Assembly (NCBI GenBank): GCA_036172665.1
Contig: CM069876.1
Span: forward strand, 1,240,001 to 1,304,000
Direction: 5' to 3'
From: Prosopocoilus inquinatus
Lineage: Eukaryota; Arthropoda; Insecta; Coleoptera; Lucanidae
Length of the DNA stretch: 64,000 bases
Position numbers and translations under genes: made by a program. Shown here piece by piece: positions 43,101 to 47,645 of this stretch. The notes beneath the pieces are model-generated. The model did not search any database. It was not told the DNA's origin and saw only the letters and a list, made by a program, of their open reading frames with translations. The first letter of the stretch is position 1. Each line of letters opens with the position of its first letter.

Positions 43101-46100
43101 ACTTGTGGAGAAGACTATTGGATTGACGGTGAGAAGACTCAACATTGCACGCGCGAAGGAAAATGGTCGGCTGATGCCCCATCATGTGAATGTAACGTTC
43201 TGCTTTATTCCTAGTAATCGTTTACCTACATGACGATGATTTTTAGTGATTGTTTGTGAGGAACCGGAAGTGCCGGATGGAAGTTATGTGGTAGGATACG
43301 ACTTTAACGTCCATTCAAAGATTGAATATCATTGCGAAGAAGGGTATTTATTAAAAGGTGATGCAGTACGTACATGTACAAGAGAAGGCGAATGGTCTGG
43401 GCGATCCCCTACATGTGAATGTGCGTCAGTTTCCTCGTTTCTTTTCCTGCGTAATCCCGCAACTTCTTACAGATATCGACTGTGGTAAGGTGGCCACTTT
43501 GTTATACGGGGACGTTGAATACATAAACGGCACGACTTATTTGGGCAGTCAAATTTCCTACAGTTGCGTTCGCAATTACAGACTCAGCGGTGTTCCGAAA
43601 CGAACTTGTTTAGAAAGCAAACAATGGAGCGAATCTTCTCCAAAATGTGAAGGTAACGCTGTTGAGTGAGAGCGAGCTTAACTTCTGTCTGTTTCTGTTC
43701 TGTACTTTCTTCTTGTTAATCAAAATAAATGTTGCTTTTGAATTTACTTTTCACTTTTTGTTGCTTTCTTCCGAACGTAATTATGCATGACGAGCATAAT
43801 TATCTTATTCTAATAGTTGTCGGGACTTAGGTGGTAAGGCAATACTTTAAGCAACTAAAAACAAAACTTGCCTGATACAGGAGTTCTACAAAACCTAATA
43901 ATTTTCTGAGATATTAATTTAAAATAACGACCTCTTTTTATTTCTTCAAACCATTAAAACTTAATTATCTTGTACTACATTTTCTGCCAAAACAGAAATT
44001 CTTCCCTTTCTTAATACCTTTACTCTTTTGTTCCTTCCTAACTCATTCTGTAACACAAATTTGGAACTGTCTTTTCAGAGATAAGGTGTCCAGAGCCAAT
44101 TTTGGCAGAGCATAGCATATTATCGGTGACAGGTAACGACAGAATGTATGGTCGCACCCTCATTAGAACCGCGGAGTCAACGAACAACGGAGCGACCTCG
44201 TACAAAATCGGAGCTTTAGTGAAATACAGATGTGAACGAGGTTATAAAGTTATTGGTGAGCCCTTGAGTACATGCGAAGATACCGGACAGTGGAGCGGAG
44301 ATGTACCTCAATGTGTCTGTGAGTTTTTTTCATTTCTCTTTTTTTAATTTAATGAAGATTTTACCTTCAAGATGTGCCCAATTTTATAAACTTCAAACCT
44401 CGATAAAATCCTTAAATGACCTAATCGAGAAATCCTATCGAGAAATCCCGTATTTTTGTTTCCTCCCAAGTTTAACATTTCCGTTGATAAATCCAAATAA
44501 CACGTGGGCTGCTGGAAAAGTTTCTGGAAACGGTATGAAAAAGCGCATATGAAATTTGCTAAACGGTATCATTATTTTTCGAAGTATTCGCCTTTGACGT
44601 CAATACACTTTTGCATACGCTCGAACCAATTTCTAAAGCACGTTCTCCACTCTAAAGATGGTACCTCAGAAACAAGTGTCCGGAATGTTTCAACCGCTGC
44701 TTCAGCCGACGAAAATCGCTCACCATGCATTTTATTTTTGATATTTGGGAACAAAAAGAAATCATTAGGTGATAAATCAGATGAATTTGGACAATGAGTC
44801 ATTAATTCAAAATTTTTGTTGGACAAAAAATCAACTGTTTGACGGGCTGGCGTTGTCATGATGGAGAATAATTCGTCGATTTCGATTGTTTCTTCTTATT
44901 TGATCGACGACTTCCGGCAAACAAATTGTAGTATACCAATCAGCATTTACGGTTTTTCGATCCTCTAAAGCCACGGTTGCTACATGTCCAGTTAAACCAA
45001 AGAAACAAGCAATCATTTGCTTCGCAGGACTGCGTGAACGGACAACTTTTGTTGGTTTTGGTTCATTTTGAAATACCCAAACGGTAGATTGTTGTTTACT
45101 TTCTGCCTCGTACGAATAGATCCACGTTTTGTCACCAGTAAGGATGTTATAAACTAAATTTGAACTGCCTCCATTGAATTTCTTGAGCATTTCCTCCCAT
45201 CATTTGACACGACCCTGCTTTTGCGCTTCTGTTAAATTGTTTGGGATCCAACGACTGCAAAGCTTTCGTACGTTCAAATGATCATGCAAAATCTGGTGTA
45301 TTTCTTTCATGTCAATGCGTAAGGATGTTTGAATCTCACGGGATGTCACATGTCGATCTCGCTCAAGCATTTCACACACAGCATCTACATTAGTGGCAAC
45401 AACAGATGTTGATGGACGACCTTCACGAAATTCGTCACTGAGAGAGGTACGTCCACGCTGGAATTCGGCAAACCAATTATAAACACTGCTATTTGATGGT
45501 GCTTCATCTCCAAAAGCCAAATGAAGCCAATCGAGGCATTGTTTTGGGCGTTAGACCACATTTGAAATCGTAAAAAATAATGGCACGAAAATTTTCACAC
45601 GTGATTTCCATGTTTACACAAAATTACTTTTTCTCAAATGCTGTACAAACAAAATTAGTTCACTTGGATAGGAACTGTCAATAGAATTATAGGCGAAAAA
45701 CGTCAAATTTTTCAAATATGACAGTTGATAAACGATAACAATTCTAGACCTACTAGATTCCAGAAAATTTTCCAGCAGCCCACGTACAAAATTTTTTAAG
45801 CTTCAATTTGTTGCGCTTGTTATTCCATAATTATTAATAATATATTCAAATTTATAGACGTTGACTGTGGTACGCCCGATAAAATAGATAGTGGTAAAGT
45901 TACCCTAACATCCAATGCTACTTATTATGGAGCGCTGGCTCTATACTCCTGTGAAGTAAATTTCGAACTCGAGGGCGTGTCTAGAAGACTCTGCCTGGAA
46001 AATGGAACCTGGAGCTCGGATCCACCAACATGCACAGGTAATTTTCTCAATTTGCCCACAACGAAACCTCAGAAACGCTTTTCTTGCAGAAATCCAATGC

Positions 46101-46985
46101 AAAAGTCCTGATGTCATAGACGGTGCAACATTCCGAGTGAGCACCCATAGTGTTGGAGGAGTGGTTCATTATCAGTGCCCACGCGGACATAGAATGCAAG
46201 GAAACTCCACGAGGGTGTGTCTGAAAAGGGGTGCTTGGAATGGGCAAGCGCCTACATGTCTTCGTGAGTATTTTTTAAATATTTTTTATGTAACGTGGAA
46301 TTTTGTGTTTTTCTTTAAGCTGTTGATTGTAAAAATCCTGCCAAAATAGAAAACGGACGTGTAATTGTAATGAATGGGACGACGTACAACAGTGCAGTCG
46401 AATACCATTGCATACCACAGTACGTTCGTTTTGGGCCTTACTTGCGGAAATGTATGGAAAATGGAGACTGGTCTGGTGAAGAACCGCGTTGTGAGGGTAA
46501 GAATTACGCAAATGAACGAAAAAAGAACTTCTAGACTCGCTTTTTACAGTTGCCGTCGTTGAGCCACAAGACACGTCTAGTGTTGGAACAAATGTTGGAA
46601 TTGCAGCAGGTGTAATACTGTTCCTCCTTTTAATCATAGGACTAATATATTTAAAGCTGTAAGTCTCTCTTTCATTGTTAATTACGGTGAATCCCACAGC
46701 TGATCTTGTTTCAGGCGTAAGGCAACGCCTGTGAAAAATACGGAAAATGTCGAAGGCGCTGAAAGAAAGGAAGACAGGAACGCTGCGGTTATGAGTTACG
46801 CAACTCTAAGCGACAGAAACGGTTACGCCCATACAAATTTAACCCCGAGCATTTACGAAAACATACATGACGATATGTATGATTCCCCTTATGAAGAAAG
46901 CAGCAGGGATAGCGGCACTTACGAACCGGAACCTGTTGGCAGAAACGGGAATATGGTTACCATCAACGGAGTTGCAGTGAGATAA
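4011..46985 (+). CDS. fw: furrowed-like transmembrane Sushi / F5-8C / C-type lectin receptor (gene span, 16 coding exons, 5' end missing)
   Basis: Joining 4011-4187, 16191-16496, 20566-20688, 25785-26075, 35339-35488, 42373-42549, 42608-42906, 42957-43191, 43247-43420, 43473-43652, 44079-44318, 45858-46037, 46090-46263, 46320-46496, 46550-46658 and 46715-46985 gives one open frame of about 1,086 residues; every junction has AG/GT borders and matching phase, mostly phase 1. Domain order is Sushi, F5/8C-fucolectin, C-type lectin, ten Sushi, transmembrane helix, roughly 90-residue tail. This matches Drosophila Furrowed, a selectin-like adhesion receptor acting with Frizzled in planar cell polarity. 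Many N-x-S/T sites occur in the Sushi array, as expected for an extracellular protein. The signal-peptide exon was not found, so the model is 5'-partial. Early introns are 4-12 kb and repeat-filled; most late ones are about 50 bp. Family assignment is by recalled domain architecture, not by alignment. Confidence 0.92.
4511..6520. mobile_element. composite TIR element, about 2 kb, with nested palindromes
   Basis: Left end GGCCTCGTTCGCACGAGCG-TTTTCTAAAACG is matched in reverse at 6460-6520. Inside, 4640-4830 is the inverted copy of about 5320-5515, and 5535-5575 is an inverted copy of 6427-6467. It lies in the first fw intron. No transposase was seen. Confidence 0.6.
6159..6229. promoter_or_regulatory. 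four TGACGTCA-type sites at exact 21-bp spacing
   Basis: TGACGTC begins at 6159, 6180, 6201 and 6222; the first three continue as TGACGTCATAAT. TGACGTCA is the palindromic CRE bound by CREB/ATF bZIP factors. The 21-bp step equals two helical turns. Whether it acts as an enhancer or is just a minisatellite in a transposon is unknown. Confidence 0.5.
6981..7254. mobile_element. small MITE with CAGGGTGTG termini and TTA duplication
   Basis: It begins CAGGGTGTGAA and ends CACACCCTG, with TTA on both sides, as in PIF/Harbinger (Tourist-like) MITEs. The size is 274 bp and there is no coding capacity. Confidence 0.55.
7495..8081. mobile_element. 587-bp TIR MITE with TA duplication
   Basis: Left end CTGGGTGTCTCGCAAC and an inner AAAGGGCAGCT match the right end in reverse (AGCTGCCCTTTT ... 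GAGACACTTAG). TA flanks both ends. It contains no recognisable gene. Confidence 0.65.
8186..9590. repeat. duplicated ~200-bp segment, second copy split by a hAT element
   Basis: 8186-8380 (starting near CATCCTGAACGCGATGCGATG) resembles 8456-8549 joined to 9496-9590 (CCTGAACGCAATGCGATGG ... AAGATCCTGAAACTTTCC). The hAT element at 8550-9495 interrupts the second copy, which dates the duplication before the insertion. Confidence 0.6.
8550..9495. mobile_element. hAT-type element with perfect 8-bp target duplication
   Basis: Ends TAGTGTTGGGC and, in reverse, TAGTGATGG fit hAT termini. ATACTGCT is duplicated exactly at 8542-8549 and 9496-9503. The 946-bp interior is crowded with TGAATGATCATTCA-like palindromes and has no transposase frame, so it is non-autonomous. 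Confidence 0.82.
10000..10176. repeat. inverted repeat with ~36-bp arms
   Basis: About 10001-10036 (CACAACTTCCG, CTTTATCAGAAA) is mirrored near 10139-10175 (TTTCTGATAAAG, AGAAGTTATGA). Confidence 0.6.
10190..10455 (+). mobile_element. MITE copy A (ATTGATATGCATATCA family)
   Basis: It aligns in reverse complement with 41838-42086, including GTATTCTGTAAA and CAACTTGCAAT blocks. The interior has several ATCAATTGATAT palindromes. The right end resembles ATGTTACAAAATAGTCC. Confidence 0.6.
10456..12457. other. fw intron 1 interior, no feature recognised
   Basis: AT-rich DNA without a supportable exon; only short random frames. Confidence 0.4.
12458..15054. mobile_element. longer relative of the 2343 TIR element, about 2.6 kb
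   Basis: Its ends and both flanking kilobases align with 2343-3652, but it carries about 1.3 kb (about 12855-14150) absent from the other copy. The extra part has short open frames on both strands (12859-13041 minus, 13127-13399 plus) that I cannot assign. Either the first copy is an internal-deletion derivative or this one received an insertion. Confidence 0.62.
15286..15504. mobile_element. 219-bp hAT MITE (CAG(C/T)GGTCGGCAAC ends)
   Basis: Begins CAGCGGTCGGCAACG and ends GTTGCCGACCACTG, the common hAT MITE terminus. The flanking 8-mers ATCTAGAC and GTCTAGAT share the TCTAGA core. No coding sequence. Confidence 0.75.
15704..15774. repeat. short GC-rich palindrome
   Basis: CAAACGAGGCGGCAA (15704-15718) is perfectly repeated in reverse at 15760-15774, with additional CGTGT/ACACG pairing inside; it would form a strong hairpin. 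Confidence 0.75.
16191..16496 (+). CDS. fw: fw exon: F5/8 type C / fucolectin-like domain, first part
   Basis: This 306-nt exon follows a TTCTTTTCAG acceptor and ends at a GTAAGA donor, phase 1-1. The peptide starts TNIAFRKPANQSTSV and contains NANNGDKSTDHDG, PFWQVDLLRPYAIKVVRV and a GCCGHQPLQDLEIRVG segment. The N-A-x-x-[AS]-x-Q-S start, W-x-V-D-L core and 'L.D.EIRVG' strand are hallmarks of the fucolectin/F5-8C (FTP) family. The domain continues in the 20566 exon. A 12-kb repeat-rich intron separates it from the first Sushi exon. Confidence 0.93.
16497..18559. other. fw intron sequence with a degenerate hammerhead-like word
   Basis: No exon seen. On the minus strand at 17757-17783, CTGATGA and GAAACGTTT occur in hammerhead order but with poor stems. 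17465-17700 resembles generic interspersed repeat sequence. Confidence 0.4.
18560..20200. other. GC-raised anonymous island in fw intron
   Basis: Between AT-rich flanks, 19050-19700 has higher GC and short Lys/Arg-rich frames (for example WLRRRQDKKKERAKTAELRR at 19078-19296 plus). GGTCGAACC recurs near 18619, 19719 and 19959. I recognise no protein; it may be an old insertion. Confidence 0.35.
20566..20688 (+). CDS. fw: fw exon: F5/8 type C domain, second part
   Basis: This 123-nt exon, phase 1-1, runs from a TTTTTTGCAG acceptor to a GTAAGT donor. It encodes a stretch containing TFTCARVLIGQYVFLQLVG and LSLCEVEVF. The 'G.YV.LQL.G....L.LCEVEVF' pattern is the C-terminal strand pair of fucolectin/F5-8C domains and completes the preceding exon's domain. 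Confidence 0.93.
21110..22402 (-). mobile_element. mariner element, copy 1 (full length)
   Basis: TIRs CGTGGGCAGCTGGAAAA and, reversed, CGTGGGTTGCTGGAAAA bound a 1,293-bp element flanked by TA on both sides. It lies in the fw intron before the C-type lectin exons, antisense to fw. Length and TIRs are typical of mariner. Confidence 0.9.
21240..22229 (-). pseudogene. mariner DD34D transposase with three in-frame stops
   Basis: The minus strand starts MEISRENFRAMIFYDFKCG with the helix-turn-helix region (SKSSVYNWFAKFQRG, HILHDHLNVRKLCSRWIP). The catalytic motifs are all visible: TGDET, HHDNASSHS and SPDLSPND, with 34 residues between the second and third Asp. TAG directly follows TGDET (21741), and two more stops break the C-terminal half, so it is inactive but nearly full length. 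It is a cut-and-paste transposase that would act on its own TIRs. Confidence 0.9.
22403..23643. other. fw intron sequence, nothing recognised
   Basis: AT-rich, no coding or repeat structure that I can define. Confidence 0.4.
23644..24580. mobile_element. fold-back element, about 0.94 kb
   Basis: TATAATTATGTGTCATGATC...GGAAGTAGGTG at the left is mirrored at the right (CACCTACTTCCAGTTGACC...GATAATTATA). Inner segments also pair, for example TTTTTGCATTCGACTTTT and its complement near 24235. It directly abuts the 24581 element. Confidence 0.7.
24581..25150. mobile_element. 570-bp fold-back element, copy 1
   Basis: Starts CAGGGTGCTGCGTTTTGAAA and ends with the complement TTTCAAAATGCAGCACCCTG. 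Both halves are inverted copies of each other over most of their length. TA flanks both ends, suggesting mobilisation by a Tc1/mariner transposase. Confidence 0.82.
25785..26075 (+). CDS. fw: fw exon: C-type lectin domain, first half
   Basis: This 291-nt exon, phase 1-1, runs from a CTTCTTTTAG acceptor to a GTAAGT donor. It encodes a short linker (SIDRCAP...) followed by CYEFG, then FLEARAYCKSHSGDLVHG, LVWIGAQKEPG and WKWVNG. These are the expected first cysteine, 'A..YC....G.LV' helix and 'WIG....W.W.NG' core of a C-type lectin fold. Local GC is higher than in the flanking intron, as for other exons here. Confidence 0.94.
26988..29063. mobile_element. 2.1-kb hAT element with 8-bp target duplication
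   Basis: TIRs TAGGAATGTG and, reversed, TACGGATGTGG are flanked by identical GATATAAC at 26980-26987 and 29064-29071. The interior is A-rich and lysine-coding on one strand, without a recognisable transposase. A second hAT MITE is nested at 28442-28843. Confidence 0.8.
28442..28843. mobile_element. nested hAT MITE, CAGCGTTTCCCAAACTTT family, copy 1
   Basis: Starts CAGCGTTTCCCAAAC and ends GTTTGGGAAATGCTG; flanks TATGATAT/TATTATAT match at 7 of 8 bases. Its subterminal GCGCC/GGCGC-rich segments pair. Confidence 0.8.
29805..30340 (+). pseudogene. decayed mariner-like transposase with N-terminal DUF4817 helix-turn-helix
   Basis: The open frame from 29805 reads MLLTREEKGNMIFILGECQ, then NPLLTERIYRERFPDRHHP, the pattern of DUF4817 at the N-terminus of a common insect transposase group. 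Further pieces in shifted frames follow: NPHVSA, TSVQRILRKQN and a 'FSEEATFHRNGY' block. Frameshifts and stops make it non-functional. The upstream noncoding part (29266-29400) matches the element at 53096-54433, suggesting this is the remnant of its autonomous partner. Confidence 0.75.
30610..31010. repeat. partial relative of the 49054 fold-back element
   Basis: It shares TGTGTCCACCGAGTGCCGCGG, AACGAGCTGAGTTGTAACTC and the CATACCAAAGTTATAT block with 49054-49584 but lacks the opposite outer arm. Confidence 0.65.
31874..31991 (+). repeat. 118-bp direct repeat, left copy
   Basis: TTTAGCTGTAACTTAATGAT ... TTAAATTAGAC recurs at 32883-33000 with only a few differences; the pair brackets a duplicated block. 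Confidence 0.85.
31992..32882 (+). repeat. ectopic copy of the hAT interior (28023-28926)
   Basis: This 891-bp block aligns with about 28023-28926, including the nested MITE and its flanks, but has no hAT termini. It sits exactly between the two 118-bp direct repeats. Confidence 0.82.
32407..32797. mobile_element. hAT MITE, CAGCGTTTCCCAAACTTT family, copy 2 (within duplicated block)
   Basis: Nearly the same sequence and flanks as 28442-28843, so it was copied together with its host sequence rather than inserted independently. It lacks part of the GC-rich segment before its right end. Confidence 0.78.
32883..33000 (+). repeat. 118-bp direct repeat, right copy
   Basis: Same length as and near-identical to 31874-31991. 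Confidence 0.85.
33100..33899 (+). mobile_element. mariner-like remnant, TIR CAGTGTGTCCAC family, copy 1
   Basis: It aligns with 38602-39426. The right end ATCTGTGGACACACTG is intact, while the left TIR is largely deleted. Near 33510-33600 it encodes YFQQDGYPAQST, related to the second catalytic Asp region of Tc1/mariner-like transposases, with several breaks. About 130 bp of the coding part present in copy 2 is missing. Confidence 0.72.
33900..35338. other. fw intron sequence before lectin exon 2, nothing recognised
   Basis: AT-rich, no supported element or exon. Confidence 0.4.
35339..35488 (+). CDS. fw: fw exon: C-type lectin domain, second half (calcium-site residues)
   Basis: This 150-nt exon, phase 1-1, runs from a CCTTTTTAG acceptor to a GTAAGT donor. 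It encodes PSWGKDQPNNYNGEQNCAVL followed by WLWNDVGC and HWICQH. The Q-P-N tripeptide, following glutamate and W-N-D are in the positions of the primary calcium/sugar site of C-type lectins, so calcium binding looks possible. The domain is split from its first half by a 9.3-kb intron. Confidence 0.94.
35741..36910. mobile_element. TIR element, about 1.2 kb, enclosing a 618-bp palindrome
   Basis: The left end CAGGGTGTCGAAGCATTATA is partly matched in reverse near 36885-36910 (AAATCTCTAAGACATCCTC), between TA dinucleotides. TIR similarity is imperfect, so the outer boundary is tentative. Confidence 0.45.
36213..36830. repeat. 618-bp palindrome
   Basis: GACGTAAATAT at 36213 pairs with ATATTTACGTC ending 36830, and similarity continues toward a centre near 36520 (TGAAAATTCTAACTT/AAGTTAGAATTTTCA, ATATTAAACCAATGAAATT and its complement). 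Two short hairpins, GAAACTGAC-TTGTAT-GTCAGTTTC and a variant, lie near the centre. Confidence 0.8.
36913..37482. mobile_element. 570-bp fold-back element, copy 2
   Basis: Same termini and same inverted halves as 24581-25150, with the same length and TA flanks. It lies in the fw intron downstream of the lectin exons. Confidence 0.82.
37485..38460. other. fw intron sequence, nothing recognised
   Basis: No exon or defined repeat. The mariner-like termini begin at 38467. Confidence 0.4.
38602..39426 (+). mobile_element. mariner-like remnant, TIR CAGTGTGTCCAC family, copy 2
   Basis: Left CACTGTGTCCATGGATTTTC mirrors the right GAAAATCTGTGGACACACTG, with flanking TA. A related terminus (CAGTGTGTCCACGGATT) also starts at 38467. 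It is internally deleted relative to a full transposon. Confidence 0.75.
39005..39270 (+). pseudogene. transposase C-terminal fragment (mariner-like, DUF4817 group)
   Basis: Frames read YFQQDGYPAQST, a stop, then DHLPGSWIGHFRPI, then in another frame EILNEKIPTVFSEIEIET and RVEKCVEVDGDYIE to a stop at 39270. The 'FQQDG.P' and 'R.EKC.EVDG' blocks are typical of this transposase group. Frameshifts and a stop make it inactive. Confidence 0.72.
39428..39681. repeat. 254-bp inverted repeat
   Basis: TTAGTTACCGAAATTTG ... AAATTATATTTGAA at the left is mirrored by TTCAAATATAATTTAAAT ... TTTCGGTAACTAA at the right. It contains GCAGTTTGGTTCATTCTTCC, which recurs at 41463. Confidence 0.75.
39764..40563. 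mobile_element. 800-bp fold-back element with TA duplication
   Basis: Ends CCGGGTGTCC / GGACACCCGG and about 220-bp diverged inverted arms (for example ATTAATCGATTAACCTGAAT and its complement at 40500). TA flanks both ends, giving TATA-CCGGG at the left and CCCGG-TATA at the right. An inner pair of blocks (TACGGATCATTATGAGTC) also folds back. Confidence 0.82.
40566..41377. other. fw intron sequence, nothing recognised
   Basis: AT-rich; no boundary or coding signal seen. Confidence 0.4.
41378..41465. repeat. inverted repeat, ~35-bp arms
   Basis: TGCACTATATGCATTGAGTG...TATCTCATTTT pairs with AAACGAGATGAAGATAG...CACATAGTGCA. Confidence 0.7.
41838..42086 (-). mobile_element. MITE copy B (inverted relative of 10190-10455)
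   Basis: Termini GGGCTATTCTGTAACATTGAT and, in reverse, GGGGTCTATTCTGTAACATT form the TIRs. It lies in the last large fw intron. A related end (TTACAGAATAGAGTC) occurs at the sqh-intron element 58078-58265. Confidence 0.65.
42373..42549 (+). CDS. fw: fw exon: Sushi domain 2
   Basis: This 177-nt exon, phase 1-1, follows a T-rich tract ending TTTCAG and precedes donor GTACGT. The peptide runs from ASCGSPNKLINTT to DGFWTGIAPSC, with four cysteines and the conserved W. It carries several N-glycosylation sequons. It is the first module after the lectin domain and starts the compact 3' exon cluster. Confidence 0.92.
42608..42906 (+). CDS. fw: fw exon: Sushi domain 3 and first half of Sushi 4
   Basis: This 299-nt exon enters in phase 1 and leaves in phase 0, unlike its neighbours. 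It encodes VDCGPLTNLTHG through SDSEPQC, then a second module starting WCPDPPSLHGG and reaching GFILFGQG. The module is completed by the exon at 42957 across a 50-bp intron. Donor is GTAAGT. Confidence 0.92.
42957..43191 (+). CDS. fw: fw exon: second half of Sushi 4 and Sushi domain 5
   Basis: This 235-nt exon enters in phase 0 and leaves in phase 1. It begins VLSCGLGGEWSGKSPTC, closing Sushi 4, and continues VDCGAPPNIDHGNYLL to KWSADAPSC, a full module. Acceptor is TCCGTTTAG; the donor GTAACG is weaker than usual. Confidence 0.91.
43247..43420 (+). CDS. fw: fw exon: Sushi domain 6
   Basis: This 174-nt exon is phase 1-1 and encodes IVCEEPEVPDGSYVVG to GEWSGRSPTC, a standard four-cysteine Sushi module. 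The flanking introns are 55 and 52 bp. The donor GTGCGT is slightly non-consensus, but the frame joins cleanly to the next exon. Confidence 0.91.
43473..43652 (+). CDS. fw: fw exon: Sushi domain 7
   Basis: This 180-nt exon is phase 1-1 and encodes IDCGKVATLLYGDVEYING to QWSESSPKC. It carries the conserved four cysteines, an NGTT sequon and the late W. Acceptor is TTCTTACAG and donor GTAACG. Confidence 0.91.
44079..44318 (+). CDS. fw: fw exon: Sushi domain 8 (long variant)
   Basis: This 240-nt exon is phase 1-1. The module runs IRCPEPILAEHS to QWSGDVPQC and is about 20 residues longer than a typical Sushi because of an insertion (TGNDRMYGRTLIRTAEST region) before the second cysteine. The next intron holds a complete-length mariner element. 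Confidence 0.9.
44503..45784 (-). mobile_element. mariner element, copy 2 (full length)
   Basis: The TIRs CGTGGGCTGCTGGAAAA match each other and those of copy 1. The 1,282-bp element sits in the 1,539-bp fw intron between Sushi 8 and Sushi 9, again antisense to fw. Without it the intron would be about 257 bp. Confidence 0.9.
44572..45611 (-). pseudogene. mariner transposase copy 2, frameshifted
   Basis: The frame is closely related to copy 1 but broken by a frameshift near 45545, a stop near 45200 and a small deletion just after the HHDNAS motif (about 44860). It retains TGDKT (E changed to K) and SPNDFFLFP. The damage is different from that in copy 1, so the two copies decayed independently. 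Confidence 0.85.
45858..46037 (+). CDS. fw: fw exon: Sushi domain 9
   Basis: This 180-nt exon, phase 1-1, lies 73 bp downstream of the right end of a mariner copy. It encodes VDCGTPDKIDSGKVTL to TWSSDPPTC. Acceptor is AATTTATAG and donor GTAATT. The Sushi pattern is intact, so the mariner insertion did not disturb the exon. Confidence 0.91.
46090..46263 (+). CDS. fw: fw exon: Sushi domain 10
   Basis: This 174-nt exon is phase 1-1 and encodes IQCKSPDVIDGATFRV to AWNGQAPTC, with four cysteines and the conserved W. Acceptor is TTTCTTGCAG, donor GTGAGT; flanking introns are 52 and 56 bp. Confidence 0.91.
46320..46496 (+). CDS. fw: fw exon: Sushi domain 11 (membrane-proximal)
   Basis: This 177-nt exon is phase 1-1 and encodes VDCKNPAKIENGRVIV to DWSGEEPRC. 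It is the last Sushi before the membrane. Acceptor TTTCTTTAAG is followed directly by coding sequence; donor is GTAAGA. Confidence 0.9.
46550..46658 (+). CDS. fw: fw exon: transmembrane segment
   Basis: This 109-nt exon enters in phase 1 and leaves in phase 2. After a short stalk (VVEPQDTSSVG) it encodes a single hydrophobic helix, IAAGVILFLLLIIGLIYL, followed by lysine, consistent with a type I membrane protein with a cytoplasmic C-terminus. Acceptor is TTTTTACAG, donor GTAAGT. Confidence 0.93.
46715..46985 (+). CDS. fw: fw last exon: cytoplasmic tail and stop
   Basis: This 271-nt exon enters in phase 2 and ends at TAA (46983-46985). The tail of about 90 residues is rich in charged residues and tyrosines. 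It contains SYATL, SIYENI, MYDSPYEE and TYEPEP, which resemble SH2-binding or sorting motifs (YxNx, YxxP, SxYxxI). It ends MVTINGVAVR. Which kinases or adaptors bind is not shown by the sequence. Confidence 0.92.
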
Positions 46986-47355
46986 GAGTTACCAAAAAAT
47001 GATTTTCACAAAAAAGAACTTTTACATAAATTTTTATAAGTGGATTGGGTTGGGCGGAGTGATTGCAACGTGTCAGAAAATGAAATTTTCACTTCCTTTT
47101 TAACTATCAGATTTTTGGGGTTATTAAAAATTGTTCATCTTTTTAAGATAAGGCGCAAACCGGTATACTTATATAAAAATATCATATTACTTCGATTGCA
47201 TTTTGGAATTTGCGCTAATCGTCAGCGTGTGAAATAATTTTGTTTATAGTCATTGTGTGATCTGTATATTTCTTGTGATCAAATTGATTGATCTACATTT
47301 TATGTACATATGAACTTGTGTATGTGTCTGTAGTATATTACTGTAGTATATGTAA

Positions 47356-47361
47356 AATAAA
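47356..47361 (+). promoter_or_regulatory. fw: fw poly(A) signal
   Basis: AATAAA sits 371 bp after the fw stop codon, followed by a T-rich stretch. It is the first canonical signal after the last exon, implying a 3' UTR of about 0.4 kb. Confidence 0.6.
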
Positions 47362-47532
47362 AGTTATTTTTTATTACTATTACACAATCGCTCTTCATTT
47401 TAAAAAGGGTCACAACTAATTTGTATTCTTGATATGATCTACAACTTGTAATATATGGAAAAAATATTTATGTCGATCAAAAAAAAAAGCAATTTTTGTT
47501 ACTATAAGTATAAAAAAGTTTAGTTTTTTTAG

Positions 47533-47630
47533 GAAATCTAATCAATGGGAATTTTATTGATACTAATCAAGATAACACCGATTTCAGAATTGGTCTGATG
47601 TACTTCCCTTGCCAACAAGAAAGACAAACA
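47533..47630 (+). other. exon-like open segment downstream of fw (uncertain)
   Basis: This 98-nt open stretch follows a polypyrimidine-AG (ends 47532) and is followed by the strong donor-like GTAAGT (47631). Read in phase 1 it gives NLINGNFIDTNQ and then DFRIGLMYFPCQQERQT; without the donor it reaches a stop 12 nt later (TAA 47643-47645). I do not recognise the peptide. It could be an alternative fw terminal exon, an exon of an unseen gene, or chance. Confidence 0.25.
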
Positions 47631-47645
47631 GTAAGTAAATATTAA

